Part shown: piece after piece, positions 1 to 8,433 of the stretch
Layout of the letters: each line of letters opens with the position of its first letter
Numbering within the stretch: position 1 is the first letter of the stretch
Assembly (NCBI GenBank): GCA_029881195.1
Contig: JAOUNB010000006.1
Location: forward strand, 1 to 44,767
Origin: Candidatus Nitrosopumilus sp.
GTDB taxonomy: Archaea; Thermoproteota; Nitrososphaeria; Nitrososphaerales; Nitrosopumilaceae
Length of the DNA stretch: 44,767 bases
Reading direction: 5' to 3'
Made by a program: the position numbers and the translations under genes
Notes under the pieces: generated by a model
What the model was told of the DNA's origin: nothing
Seen by the model: only the letters and a program-made list of their open reading frames with translations
Databases searched by the model: none

Positions 1-48
1 ATGTTACCAGATATTGTAAACTTTAAGGACAAACTAAAACAGATTTAG

Positions 49-1179
49 TTAACCTGATTTGGAAATAGGATGAAAGTTAGAATCAAATAACATTTGTTCA
101 AGCTTTCCTATCCTGTCTTCTTGAGAGTTTAGTTTCTGTTTAAGATTAGAGTTTTCTTTTGTGGTCGCTTCCAGTTGATCAATTCTCTTTTGTTTTTCTT
201 CTAGTTCTGCCTTTTGTCGTTCAGTAGGATTTACAATTAGTTGAGGAATTGCCTTTACAAATTCTCTGTAACATTCCTCTCTGGTTGGTTGCAGATACAC
301 TCCATCAAGACCTCGCTTGTGGGCCATCAGTTTTTCTGCAATGTTAGAGTTGACAGAGTTTTCCATTTTCAATATGCCATTGAATCTCTTTCTAAAACCA
401 TATGTTATTGCCAAATCAAATCGATTGCCATTCTTCTCCCTGATTATTCCGGCTTTTTTGTAAAGTTTATTGAGGGTTTTGTAGACGGATTGCTGTCCAA
501 GAAAACCGTTCTTTCGAGTTCTTGCATTTTGTTTTGTCGCAAAAAGATAGCTTTCCTCATCAATGTGTTCACCGTTTAGTTTTCTTGTTCGGATGTATGC
601 ATCAAGTGCCTTGCTTGCCTCAGGTGTCAAAAAGGCCCAATAACCTTCTGCTGACTCGTCATAGATTTTGATTGCATACGCATCATCAGACATCTTGTGA
701 AGATGTTTGAATTTCAATGGAGGATCAGTCAGTACTGCCGGCCTCCCACCAGTACTTGCAAGAAAATGGATAATTGCGATCATTCTAAAGTCATTTGTTG
801 CCTTTAGAAGCATCTGTATCTCATCAGTGGTAATCGGGCGTCTTCCTCCCTTTTCATGGTTAGATCGTGGAACCATCTTTCTGATCTTCTTTCTTGCCCA
901 CACAATCTCATTCATGTCAAGCAAAAGCTCAACTGCACTAAGTTTGACGTTTATCGTATTACCCTTTAGTCCTGCGTCCTTGTGGGATTTTATCCATTTT
1001 TTGAGCATTTCCTGGATGTCTTTTACAGGTGTCTTGACTAGCTCATCATACGAATGCAGGTCAAAAAACCTCATGAATTCATTGAGATTCCGGGTATAGA
1101 CAGTCTTTGACTTTTCATTGTTCAGGCCACTCTCAAAGTTACTCCATGCCTCGTCTTCTATTAGTGGTTCCCGGAACAT
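49..1179 (-). CDS. Tyrosine recombinase / integrase family protein
   Basis: Likely catalyses site-specific DNA strand exchange. The N-terminal half (about residues 1-110) looks like a SAM-like core-binding domain. The catalytic half carries STGGRP with the first active-site Arg, YGFRKRF at the usual HxxR box (Tyr replaces His), MAHK, and a C-terminal GVYLQP with the candidate nucleophilic Tyr. Residues from about 320 to the end are a charged coiled coil (ERQKAELEEKQKRIDQLEA). Length (376 aa) suits archaeal integrases. It is divergent from the uS11 gene with about 90 bp between them. No att site or tRNA was seen nearby, so whether it belongs to a mobile element or is a resident recombinase is open. 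Family call is fairly sure; target unknown. Confidence 0.8.
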   Translation of the reverse strand: MFREPLIEDEAWSNFESGLNNEKSKTVYTRNLNEFMRFFDLHSYDELVKTPVKDIQEMLKKWIKSHKDAGLKGNTINVKLSAVELLLDMNEIVWARKKIRKMVPRSNHEKGGRRPITTDEIQMLLKATNDFRMIAIIHFLASTGGRPAVLTDPPLKFKHLHKMSDDAYAIKIYDESAEGYWAFLTPEASKALDAYIRTRKLNGEHIDEESYLFATKQNARTRKNGFLGQQSVYKTLNKLYKKAGIIREKNGNRFDLAITYGFRKRFNGILKMENSVNSNIAEKLMAHKRGLDGVYLQPTREECYREFVKAIPQLIVNPTERQKAELEEKQKRIDQLEATTKENSNLKQKLNSQEDRIGKLEQMLFDSNFHPISKSG

Positions 1180-1237
1180 AGATCATAAAGCTCACACGAA
1201 AATAAAAAAGGTATACATCCTATACTAAAAATCAATG

Positions 1238-1246
1238 TTTTTTAAA
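1238..1246 (+). promoter_or_regulatory. TATA box of the uS11 gene
   Basis: A TTTTTTAAA stretch is centred about 25 nt before the TTG start at 1268. That spacing matches an archaeal TATA box driving a leaderless transcript that begins at or next to the start codon, and it supports TTG as the true start. Inferred from spacing only. Confidence 0.5.
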
Positions 1247-1267
1247 CCCTTAAGGTGTGAGTAGACA

Positions 1268-1774
1268 TTGTCAGAAATAGAAGCTCAGGTTGAAGAAGTT
1301 TCAGTTGAAGAAGCAAAAGAATCTGTTGAAGAGATAGAAACTGAGGCTGAAGTAGAAATCAAGGCTCAACCAGAGGTTAAGAAGGAAGCACCTGACAAAT
1401 GGGGCATTGCTCATATTTACAGTAGTTACAACAACACAATTATTCATATGACTGATCTAACTGGCGCAGAGACCGTGGCCATCAGTTCAGGAGGAATTCA
1501 TGTTAATGCTGATAGATATGAATCATCACCATTTGCTGCGATGAAGGCTGCAAATGCTGTTGTTGAATCTGCAAGAACGAAAGGATTTACAGGATTTCAC
1601 ATAAGAGTTCGTGCAGTAGGCGGAGTAGGTTCCAGAGTACCAGGCCCCGGAGCACAAGCTGCAATCAGAGCTTTGGCAAGAGGAGGATTTAAGATTGGAA
1701 GAATTGATGATGTAACACCTATTCCTCACGATACCACTAGAAAGAAAGGTGGAAAAAGAGGAAGAAGAGTTTAG
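1268..1774 (+). CDS. rps11: 30S ribosomal protein uS11
   Basis: Small-subunit protein of the platform that contacts 16S rRNA near the decoding region. The core begins at about residue 44 with the signature [14 protein letters not shown] and ends in the family tail [16 protein letters not shown] followed by a basic [10 protein letters not shown] end. The first 43 residues are an extra acidic Glu/Val-rich extension, which makes the protein 168 aa against about 130 for most uS11. The start is TTG, supported by a TATA-like element about 25 nt upstream. The gene stands alone here rather than in the S13-S4-S11 cluster common in archaea. Its last 4 nt overlap the convergent 103-aa gene. Very sure of identity. 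Confidence 0.97.
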   Translation: MSEIEAQVEEVSVEEAKESVEEIETEAEVEIKAQPEVKKEAPDKWGIAHIYSSYNNTIIHMTDLTGAETVAISSGGIHVNADRYESSPFAAMKAANAVVESARTKGFTGFHIRVRAVGGVGSRVPGPGAQAAIRALARGGFKIGRIDDVTPIPHDTTRKKGGKRGRRV

Positions 1775-2082
1775 TCAGTTAATTTTATTTTAACATTACA
1801 ACCTCTAGAAAGAAAATAATCGGTCATAAATTTAACAAATTTTTGTGGTTGATCAGTCCATTGATATTTTCCTATCATGTCAGAAAATTTTTCTTCAATA
1901 CCAGTTTGTAATTCAGGTTTAAAAGCCAATTTAAAAAATGTCCATCCAAATTTTGTTGATGGTTCGCCAAGGACATATCCATTATAGCATCCTAGAAGAC
2001 TTTCTATGTGTGAAAGAGATTTTTTTATAGATAGGAGATCATCAATGTAATTTTTTGTTCCAATTTCTAAAACAATATTCAT
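1771..2082 (-). CDS. Conserved hypothetical protein, coupled to PDCD5-like gene
   Basis: A 103-aa soluble protein with no motif I recognise. It is mildly basic at the end and contains [14 protein letters not shown] in the middle. It has no membrane segment or signal peptide. Its ATG overlaps the stop of the PDCD5-like gene by 4 nt (ATGA type), so it is the third cistron of the rtcB operon and is probably translated by coupling. The 3' end overlaps the convergent uS11 stop. Context hints at RNA or translation-linked work, but that is inference; function is unknown. Confidence 0.75.
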   Translation of the reverse strand: MNIVLEIGTKNYIDDLLSIKKSLSHIESLLGCYNGYVLGEPSTKFGWTFFKLAFKPELQTGIEEKFSDMIGKYQWTDQPQKFVKFMTDYFLSRGCNVKIKLTD

Positions 2083-2495
2083 AATTCATCACTATTTGCA
2101 GATGAGTTTTTACTAAGTTTATCACTTAATGACACAAATTTTCCGTCTTGCTCAACATTGATTTTAGTTTCCATTCTTACGTTGAGACCAACTGATCTAA
2201 ACAACATCAATAACTTTCCACCATCAATAGTTTCATTTATTTCACCAGTCTTGATTAACTCAAATAATTTTTCTACAACAATTTTTGTTTCGTTTGGAAA
2301 CTGGGATTCAGCATTTTCTAAAACTTCTAATCCTCTAAATCCAAGAATATTTACAAGTGAAGTACGAGGATTAACAGAGATTTTCTCCTTTGGTGATTCA
2401 GTAGATTCTTTTTTCTCTCTTGAAGAAATATTTTTTTGCATTTCAGCTAATCGTTTTGCCTTTAATCTTTCCAGTTCAGAATCTTCTTCGCTCAA
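2079..2495 (-). CDS. PDCD5/TFAR19-like DNA-binding protein
   Basis: 138-aa protein of the archaeal dsDNA-binding PDCD5-like type. It begins with an acidic charged helix (SELERLKAKRLAEMQ) like the family start, has a low-complexity linker (about residues 20-45), then a helical core with LVNILGFRGLEVL and GEINETIDGGKLLMLFRSVG, which match the family pattern of a three-helix bundle ending in a leucine-rich helix. The C-terminal 30 residues go beyond the usual length. It overlaps rtcB by 4 nt upstream and the 103-aa gene by 4 nt downstream. Sure of the operon, fairly sure of the family. Confidence 0.7.
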   Translation of the reverse strand: MSEEDSELERLKAKRLAEMQKNISSREKKESTESPKEKISVNPRTSLVNILGFRGLEVLENAESQFPNETKIVVEKLFELIKTGEINETIDGGKLLMLFRSVGLNVRMETKINVEQDGKFVSLSDKLSKNSSANSDEL

Positions 2496-3970
2496 CCTTT
2501 AATCACACCGATAGGCACTAACCTTGCTACTTTTGTGGCTATTCCCAGATTATGAGATACATTAACTACAGCATCAACGTCTTTGTATGCTTGAGGAGTT
2601 TCTTCAACAACTCCATCCCTTGTCAATGCTTTGATAAAGATCCCCTGATCATTAAGAGATTTTTTTACATCATTTTCAGTGTAATTTCTTCTAGCTTTGG
2701 ATCTAGACATGGTCCTTCCAGCACCATGAGCAGTAGAACCAAAACTCAAATTCATTGAATTGGGCTTACCCAATAAAATCCAGCTTGAAGTTCCCATTGA
2801 GCCAGGAACCAAAACAGGTTGACCCAGATTACGATAAGTGGAAGGAATTTCATCGCGGTTTGCAGGAAATGCTCTAGTCGCACCTTTTCTATGCACGACA
2901 AGTTTTCTTTCTGCTCCATCAACTTTGTGCTTTTCTACTTTGGCAATATTATGAGCAACATCATAAACTAATTTCATATCAAGATCAGATTCTGATTGAT
3001 TAAATACACGTTCAAAAGAATTTCTAGTCCAGTGAGTGAGCATCTGTCTATTACTCCATGCAAAATTTAATGCTGCAAACATTGCTTTTCTATAGGATTC
3101 ACCTTCTTCAGAACTGTTTGGCACACACGCAAGTTCTCTATCAGGTAAATCTATACCATATTTTTCCATTGCTTGTTCCGAAACTCTGAGATAATCACTA
3201 CACACTTGATGCCCAAAACCTCTAGAGCCACAATGAATCAAAACAGTAATGGTCCCTTCTTTAATTCCCATTCTGTTTGCAGCTTCTTCATCATGAATTT
3301 CTGCAACCTTTTGTACTTCTAGAAAATGATTTCCAGAACCTAAGCTACCAAGTTGAGGTGCACCTCTTTTTCTTGCTTTATCAGAAACTTTGTTGGGATC
3401 AGCATTTTGAATTTGGCCATTTTCTTCACAAACATCTGAGTCATTTGATGAACCATAACCATGATCAATTGCCCAGTTTACGCCTTTTACCAAAACCTCA
3501 TCAAGTTCTGAATGACTGAGTTTCACTGCACCCTTAGAGCCAACACCGGAAGGAATTGAGCTGAACAGATCATTTACAAGATCTTTTAGTTTAGAACGAA
3601 CTGTTTGTTCATTTAAATTTGAACGGAGTAGTCTCACACCACAGTTGATGTCATATCCGACGCCTCCAGGACTAATCATTCCTTCTTCTGCATCCATTGC
3701 AGCTACACCGCCAACTGGAAAACCATAACCTTCATGCCCATCAGGCAAAACGACACTATGACCAACTATTCCAGGAATTGATGCGACATTTCTTGCTTGC
3801 ATGATTGTCCTATCAGACAGCATTTTTTGTAATAATGGTTCATCAGCGTAAATTCTAACAGGCACTTTCATTCCAAGATTGGAGTCAGATTCAATTTCAT
3901 ATTGATTTTCTCCGATTTTTTTCGGGGCAGCAGAAGACATGAGTATGGGTAAAAATTCCTTCCAATCCAA
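2492..3970 (-). CDS. rtcB: RNA-splicing ligase RtcB
   Basis: GTP- and Mn2+-dependent ligase joining 2',3'-cyclic phosphate (or 3'-phosphate) and 5'-OH RNA ends. In archaea it seals tRNA halves after intron removal. Metal ligands are visible in GGVGYDINCGVRLL (Asp and Cys), GSGNHFLEVQ and HCGSRGFGHQV (His), and the guanylated His lies in STAHGAGRTMSRSKA. The 492-aa length is normal and there is no intein. It is the first gene of a tightly packed leftward operon (4-nt overlap with the PDCD5-like gene). Very sure. Confidence 0.97.
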   Translation of the reverse strand: MDWKEFLPILMSSAAPKKIGENQYEIESDSNLGMKVPVRIYADEPLLQKMLSDRTIMQARNVASIPGIVGHSVVLPDGHEGYGFPVGGVAAMDAEEGMISPGGVGYDINCGVRLLRSNLNEQTVRSKLKDLVNDLFSSIPSGVGSKGAVKLSHSELDEVLVKGVNWAIDHGYGSSNDSDVCEENGQIQNADPNKVSDKARKRGAPQLGSLGSGNHFLEVQKVAEIHDEEAANRMGIKEGTITVLIHCGSRGFGHQVCSDYLRVSEQAMEKYGIDLPDRELACVPNSSEEGESYRKAMFAALNFAWSNRQMLTHWTRNSFERVFNQSESDLDMKLVYDVAHNIAKVEKHKVDGAERKLVVHRKGATRAFPANRDEIPSTYRNLGQPVLVPGSMGTSSWILLGKPNSMNLSFGSTAHGAGRTMSRSKARRNYTENDVKKSLNDQGIFIKALTRDGVVEETPQAYKDVDAVVNVSHNLGIATKVARLVPIGVIKG

Positions 3971-4060
3971 TTTAAATCATCAGAAGAATAGAAAAAGAAA
4001 TCGAGTGATCTACCAAACATGAAATTTATGATCTAATTTATCTAGGATAAAATAGTTTGA

Positions 4061-4267
4061 TTGTACGTGGTAAGAAAAAAGCTAACTGATAAAGAAATTG
4101 AAAAACAGAAAGAAGAGCAAAAAGTTAGAGTGGAAGCATCTCGTGCTGCCAGAAGAAGTGGAAAAAGTATCAAACCAGAAGGCAAGATAACAAAATCAAA
4201 GGCAAAGGCAAAAGAAGCCAGATCATCAAAAAAGATTGCTGCGGTGAAAAAGAGAACGAGAAGTTAG
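4061..4267 (+). CDS. Small Lys/Arg-rich basic protein
   Basis: A 68-aa, strongly basic protein made mostly of Lys, Arg, Glu and Ala (KAKAKEARSSKKIAAVKKRTRS at the end), with no hydrophobic core, so probably disordered and nucleic-acid or ribosome associated. That is inference from composition. The track start is TTG; a GTG two codons later (giving MVRKKLTDKE) is equally likely. TATA-like AATTTATC lies 22-28 nt upstream, which fits a leaderless mRNA. It is divergent from rtcB and followed by other small genes. Function unknown. Confidence 0.65.
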   Translation: MYVVRKKLTDKEIEKQKEEQKVRVEASRAARRSGKSIKPEGKITKSKAKAKEARSSKKIAAVKKRTRS

Positions 4268-4347
4268 AAGTTATTTCAAAGTTTTTGAAACAAACATGTT
4301 TTGAATCTAAATATTAATGAATCCAATATTTTTGTAGTGATATACTC

Positions 4348-4488
4348 ATGAAGTCTGTACAAGAAATTGAAGAATATCGGAAAGAAATCGAAAAAAGACT
4401 AGCAGAAACTGAATCAATGAATGCCATAAAGTATTATCAAGGAGTTCTAAAAGCACTCGATTGGGTAATTACTGGCATAGATGTTTAA
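4348..4488 (+). CDS. Small charged helical protein (46 aa)
   Basis: Not in the ORF track. ATG to TAA encodes 46 aa beginning MKSVQEIEEYRKEIEKRL and ending LKALDWVITGIDV. The first half is a strongly amphipathic Glu/Lys helix, the second a short hydrophobic helix with one Trp. The composition and codon use look like a real gene, and the compact design recalls small conserved proteins of this archaeal group. It sits between two small or stress genes and ends 27 nt before the convergent UspA stop. Function unknown. Confidence 0.6.
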   Translation: MKSVQEIEEYRKEIEKRLAETESMNAIKYYQGVLKALDWVITGIDV

Positions 4489-4514
4489 AATCCAGGCTTT
4501 TTACTGTTTTTTCA

Positions 4515-4940
4515 CTATTTTACAACTAGTATGGGTTTCTTTGATTTGTGAAGTACATAATTAGATGTACTACCAAGAAAGATCTCTTTTACGGCACCCA
4601 TTCCTCTGGATCCAATTACAATAAGATCAAAGTCGTGTTTTTCTGCAACTTCAACAATTCTTTTTCCATCATCGCCATAGGATATCCTATCAAAGAATAA
4701 AATTCCTTTTTGTGCAGCCTTTAATTTTGCTTTTTTCATAATTTTTTGGGCGTGTTCCAATAGAATTTTCTCTAAAGGGGTTATTGGTTCATTAGTTCTA
4801 GGTTTAACAATTCCTATCACATACAAACCAGTAACTGTTGCATGAGATTCTCTAGCCATATGAATAGCAACATCAAGACCTCGAAATGAATTAGCTGAAC
4901 CATCTAATGGAACAAGAATTTTCTTAATTTTAATTGCCAT
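4515..4940 (-). CDS. Universal stress protein (UspA family), ATP-binding type
   Basis: 141-aa single-domain Usp protein, a cytoplasmic alpha/beta nucleotide-binding fold used in stress signalling. It starts with the strand ILVPLDGSANS and carries the ATP-binding G-2x-G-9x-G-S/T type motif in IGSRGMGAVKEIFLGSTS, ending in KKPILVVK. It is the first of four Usp proteins in the window (others at 22472, 24170 and 42717). The leading MAIKIKK before the first strand fits the chosen ATG. It stands alone on the minus strand, divergent from the CBS gene, with which it may share stress or energy sensing (inference). Confidence 0.93.
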   Translation of the reverse strand: MAIKIKKILVPLDGSANSFRGLDVAIHMARESHATVTGLYVIGIVKPRTNEPITPLEKILLEHAQKIMKKAKLKAAQKGILFFDRISYGDDGKRIVEVAEKHDFDLIVIGSRGMGAVKEIFLGSTSNYVLHKSKKPILVVK

Positions 4941-5058
4941 AAGTAAAATTAGGTAATTTTCAATTTAAAAAGTCGATTGAGATTATCTGGTATGATTTTC
5001 AAGTTTGATATTCTAAAAGAGTATAAAATATCCGATAACAGCTATACTAAATTAGCAA

Positions 5059-5520
5059 ATGGAAAATGCTAAAACTATCACGGTCGCAGATGTAATGACA
5101 AAATCGGTAATTTCGGTAGATGCGTCAATGACAATTAATGAAACTGCAAAAATGATGGAGGATGCAAAAGTAGGTGCAGTCATCGTCATGGAAAATAATA
5201 CACCCGTAGGAATAGTAACAGACAGAGATTTTGCCGTAAAGGTTGCAGCTCACGCATATGAAATTTCTACCCCCATAAAACAAATTATGTCATCTCCATT
5301 ATTATCAATTAATTCAGACGAATCAGTGAGGAATGCTGCAGACTTGATGCATGAAAGGGAAGTAAGAAAATTGCCAGTGATTAGTGATGATAAAGTAGTT
5401 GGAATTATAACTGCAACAGATATTGTTAATTTGTTGGCAGTTTGCGTTGAAGAAGATATGAGAGACATGTATTTTCATTCTGTAGCAAAAATTTTCACAA
5501 ATTATAGTCCATATAATTGA
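5059..5520 (+). CDS. Tandem CBS-domain protein
   Basis: 153-aa protein with two CBS motifs forming one Bateman module. The first covers about residues 8-62 (VADVMTKSVISVDASMT to GIVTDRDFAVKV), the second about 72-128 (IMSSPLLSINSDES to GIITATDIVNLL). CBS pairs bind adenosyl ligands such as AMP or ATP and regulate partners. No catalytic domain is attached, so it probably acts in trans or as an energy sensor. A C-terminal tail of about 20 residues follows. The downstream 72-aa membrane protein gene starts 6 nt after its stop, so they likely form an operon. Confidence 0.92.
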   Translation: MENAKTITVADVMTKSVISVDASMTINETAKMMEDAKVGAVIVMENNTPVGIVTDRDFAVKVAAHAYEISTPIKQIMSSPLLSINSDESVRNAADLMHEREVRKLPVISDDKVVGIITATDIVNLLAVCVEEDMRDMYFHSVAKIFTNYSPYN

Positions 5521-5526
5521 GAGATC

Positions 5527-5745
5527 ATGGTAATACATATTATTGTATTAGTAGGGATTCCAATTTTACTAGGAATTGCATATGTAACTCCATTTGATCA
5601 GTCTGAAGTAGAAAAAGAGATCATTCCAGAAGAGCCAGATGTTAGCATTCTGTATTTTATTTTAGTGGGAATATGGACACTTTATTTGTTCAAAATTTTA
5701 TTTCAAATAAAAAAAGGTACTTTTAAGACTACTCAGAGATACTAA
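5527..5745 (+). CDS. Small two-TM membrane protein
   Basis: 72-aa protein with two hydrophobic segments (about residues 4-22 and 43-61) joined by an acidic loop (SEVEKEIIPEEPD), and a basic C-terminus (KKGTFKTTQRY). No family recognised. It is 6 nt downstream of the CBS gene and 1 nt upstream of a 36-aa Cys-rich peptide gene, so it is the middle cistron of a small operon. It could anchor the CBS protein to the membrane, but that is only a context guess. Confidence 0.7.
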   Translation: MVIHIIVLVGIPILLGIAYVTPFDQSEVEKEIIPEEPDVSILYFILVGIWTLYLFKILFQIKKGTFKTTQRY

Positions 5746-5746
5746 T

Positions 5747-5857
5747 ATGAATACAGCCCCTTATTGGAACAAAAAAGTGTGTACTGACTGTAAGAGAATG
5801 AAATGTCAAAAGGGATGCCTTTGTGATTGTCATGAGTTACGAGATAGAATGAATTAA
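5747..5857 (+). CDS. Six-cysteine micropeptide (36 aa)
   Basis: Too short for the ORF track. ATG lies 1 nt after the previous stop; the peptide contains VCTDCKRMKCQKGCLCDCH, six Cys plus a His in 18 residues. Such density in so small a protein suggests one or two bound zinc ions or another metal. The tight spacing to the membrane-protein gene supports translation. No family recognised. It could be a zinc-binding accessory peptide or metal sensor; this is inferred from composition only. Confidence 0.55.
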   Translation: MNTAPYWNKKVCTDCKRMKCQKGCLCDCHELRDRMN

Positions 5858-5900
5858 AATTTTACAAGTAGATTTATTTTCCTTGTAAAAAGAGGAAGAA

Positions 5901-7265
5901 ATGTTGGGAATTTTACCTATTGACAGTGGTCGTTATGGCACCAAAGAGATGATGGATATTTTTAGTGAACAGAGAAAAGTGAATTATCAGTTAGAGATAG
6001 AAGGTGCTGCTGCAATTTCCCAAAGCGAGATAGGAATGATCTCAAAGAGTGCAGGTAAAGAAATCTTCAAAGCTGCAAATTCTGGAAAGATTACTGCAAA
6101 GAGAATCAAGCAGTTAGAAGCAAAAAGTGATCATGACACTGCAGCTTTAGTAGAATCATTAAGTGAGAAATGCAGTAAAAATGCTAGACCGTGGATACAT
6201 TATGGATTAACAAGCAATGATTTAGTAGATACTAGTAATTCAATGCAAATGCGAGATGCATTGAAAATCATCGAACCAAAAGTTGCAAAGATGGCATCAA
6301 TTCTTGCAAAAAAAGCAGTAAAACATGAAAAGATTCCAGCTGTGGGACGAACTCATGGTCAACATGCAAGCATCATATCGTTTGGGTTAAAATTCGCAAA
6401 TTGGGCTGCAGAAATGGCAAAACATGTAGAAAGAATAGAAGAGATAAAGAAGAGAATTTTGATTTGTAAAACACTAGGTGTTGTGGGTACAGGTTCCTTA
6501 ATGGGCGCAAAATCACTTGATGTACAAAAGAAAGTATCAAAAAGATTGAGATTATTCCCAGCAGAAGTAACAACACAAGTTGTTCCAAGAGAAAGATATG
6601 CTGAATACGTATTTGAATTGGCATTAATCGGTTCCACTTTGGAAAAAATTGCAATAGAGATTAGAAATTTACAAAGAACAGAGATAGGAGAAGTTGCAGA
6701 ACAGTTTAAAAAAGGACAAATGGGAAGCAGTGCAGTTCCGGTAAAAAGAAATCCAATTAAAAGTGAGCGAGTGTCATCATTATCTAAACTAGTAAGAAGC
6801 CAAGTTGCAGTTTCATTTGAAAACATTCCATTGTGGCATGAACGAGATCTTTCAAATTCTGCCAATGAGAGATTTGTAATCCCAACAGTATCGATTTTGG
6901 TTGACGAGATGCTTGAGACTATGATTAGAATCGTTTCAAATTTGATGGTTAACGAGAAGAGAATTGTTGAGAACCTATACATCACAAAGGGCCAAATATT
7001 TGCAGAATTTGTCTTAGAAGCACTGATCAAGAAAGGCATACCAAGATTTGTGGCATACAAGGATGTCCAAAGAGTTGCATTTGAGGCAAACGACAAAGGA
7101 ATTCAGTACATTGACGCAATCAAAAATGACAAGGCATTTTCTTCAAATCTAACGGACAAAGAAATCGATTCCATATTTTCACCAGAAAAACACCTAGGTG
7201 CATCTTCGGCAATCATAAAGAACGTAGAAAAATCAGTTCAAAATATGGTAAAAAAATTCATCTAG
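5901..7265 (+). CDS. purB: Adenylosuccinate lyase
   Basis: Cleaves adenylosuccinate to AMP plus fumarate and SAICAR to AICAR in purine biosynthesis. It is a 454-aa fumarase/aspartase superfamily member. Visible motifs are TSNDLVDTSNSMQM (region 1), VGRTHGQHASIISFG (region 2, catalytic His) and the superfamily signature MGSSAVPVKRNPIKSE (flexible Ser loop). AGAGGAAG just before the ATG is a reasonable ribosome binding site. The 3' end overlaps the convergent asparagine-synthase-like gene by 8 nt. Identity is very sure. Confidence 0.97.
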   Translation: MLGILPIDSGRYGTKEMMDIFSEQRKVNYQLEIEGAAAISQSEIGMISKSAGKEIFKAANSGKITAKRIKQLEAKSDHDTAALVESLSEKCSKNARPWIHYGLTSNDLVDTSNSMQMRDALKIIEPKVAKMASILAKKAVKHEKIPAVGRTHGQHASIISFGLKFANWAAEMAKHVERIEEIKKRILICKTLGVVGTGSLMGAKSLDVQKKVSKRLRLFPAEVTTQVVPRERYAEYVFELALIGSTLEKIAIEIRNLQRTEIGEVAEQFKKGQMGSSAVPVKRNPIKSERVSSLSKLVRSQVAVSFENIPLWHERDLSNSANERFVIPTVSILVDEMLETMIRIVSNLMVNEKRIVENLYITKGQIFAEFVLEALIKKGIPRFVAYKDVQRVAFEANDKGIQYIDAIKNDKAFSSNLTDKEIDSIFSPEKHLGASSAIIKNVEKSVQNMVKKFI

Positions 7266-8013
7266 TTTTTAGCAAAGCCTTGTGAATTTTTGAACCATAC
7301 TGTAATGCTTTCTTTCGTTTTATACATGAAAGTTCTGGGACATTAATTTCACTAGCCAATTTTCTAATAATATGTTTGCGATACAAATCTTCAGAATCAT
7401 GGATTTTTTCAGATATGGGAATGGTTTTTGCATACTCAATGAATTTTTGGGACAATAAGGGTTGAAGGATTTTTACTCCAAATTCAGATGCAATAAGATT
7501 TACTGCTTTCATCATTTTTAATTCATTGTCTAATTTTGATTCCATAACTTTGAGAATTTGAGATTCTCCTCCAGAGAATGCTTCACGATATGCATTGTAA
7601 CCGCAAAATAATTCATCTATTCCATTGGCTGTAATCACGGTATCAAGTCCCAAGGAGTTTGCAAGTTCAGAAACATAATGAAAAGCAATACAATTTTCAT
7701 TCCAAGACAGATTCTTGGTTTGGATTTTTTGGTTTATTTTCGAAGATATCCTAGGAAAAGTCCCTGAATCAATTTCCAGAACATGGTGAGGGTACTGTAG
7801 AAATTCATTTACCTGTCTTGCAAATAAGATATCATGGGATTCAGGAAATCCAATAGTCAATAAGGTAACATCAAATTCCATATCTGAGCAGATTTTTGAA
7901 ATCAATGTGCTATCAACCCCACCAGAAAAAGCAATTCCAATTTTCTTTTCTTTGACATTCTCTGAAATGGAATTTTTGATATTTTCAAGCAATTCTTTAT
8001 TTGATTCCTCCAT
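7258..8013 (-). CDS. Asparagine-synthase-like PP-loop ATP pyrophosphatase (no glutaminase domain)
   Basis: 251-aa protein matching only the synthetase half of asparagine synthase B. The PP-loop is IGIAFSGGVDSTLISKIC near residues 24-41, followed by VITANGIDELFCGYNAYREA, typical of the Asn-synthase C-terminal domain. There is no N-terminal Cys-glutaminase domain, so it would use ammonia or an amide donor in trans, or adenylate another carboxylate. In an ammonia oxidiser, direct ammonia use is plausible (inference). Many archaea have such stand-alone domains of unknown substrate. Convergent with purB (8-nt overlap). Confidence 0.85.
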   Translation of the reverse strand: MEESNKELLENIKNSISENVKEKKIGIAFSGGVDSTLISKICSDMEFDVTLLTIGFPESHDILFARQVNEFLQYPHHVLEIDSGTFPRISSKINQKIQTKNLSWNENCIAFHYVSELANSLGLDTVITANGIDELFCGYNAYREAFSGGESQILKVMESKLDNELKMMKAVNLIASEFGVKILQPLLSQKFIEYAKTIPISEKIHDSEDLYRKHIIRKLASEINVPELSCIKRKKALQYGSKIHKALLKTR

Positions 8014-8086
8014 AACTTTTCACATCAGAAATCCCATAGAAATGTAATGAATCAATCTTTTAATTTAACATTATATCTTAAACAAC

Positions 8087-8365
8087 ATGATGCGATTATC
8101 CAAAGACGATATTGATGAAGAACTAAAGGGTCTGCCAGGATGGATGGTTGTGAATGAAAAACTTCACAAAGAATTTCAATTTGAAAATTTCAACCAGGCT
8201 TTTGGTTTTATGACCAGAGCAGCTATGGAGATTGAAAAAATGAATCATCATCCAGAGTGGTTTAACGTATACAACAGAATCACCATAGAACTAACAACTC
8301 ATGACGCTGGAGGCATCACAAAAAATGATGTCAGTCTCGCCAGAATTCTAAATTCTTTGACGTAG
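8087..8365 (+). CDS. Pterin-4a-carbinolamine dehydratase
   Basis: 92-aa PCD/DCoH family enzyme that dehydrates 4a-hydroxytetrahydropterin in pterin-cofactor recycling. The motif [14 protein letters not shown] with paired His and the following THDAGGIT are the family active-site elements, and length is exactly typical. Two ATG codons are adjacent (8087 and 8090). A TATA-like TTATATCTT lies about 25 nt upstream. It is followed 68 nt later by a PTPS-like gene, so two pterin-type genes are neighbours, which supports a shared pterin role. Confidence 0.93.
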   Translation: MMRLSKDDIDEELKGLPGWMVVNEKLHKEFQFENFNQAFGFMTRAAMEIEKMNHHPEWFNVYNRITIELTTHDAGGITKNDVSLARILNSLT

Positions 8366-8433
8366 TTGTAAATGAAGAATTTTAGGTGCACTATTACAGA
8401 ATTTATATTATATCCAAAATCAGTTGACTTCAC

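Noticed and set aside
6359-7096. 245-aa ORF opposite purB
   Set aside because: Shadow of purB in antisense; Ser- and Phe-rich composition typical of shadows.
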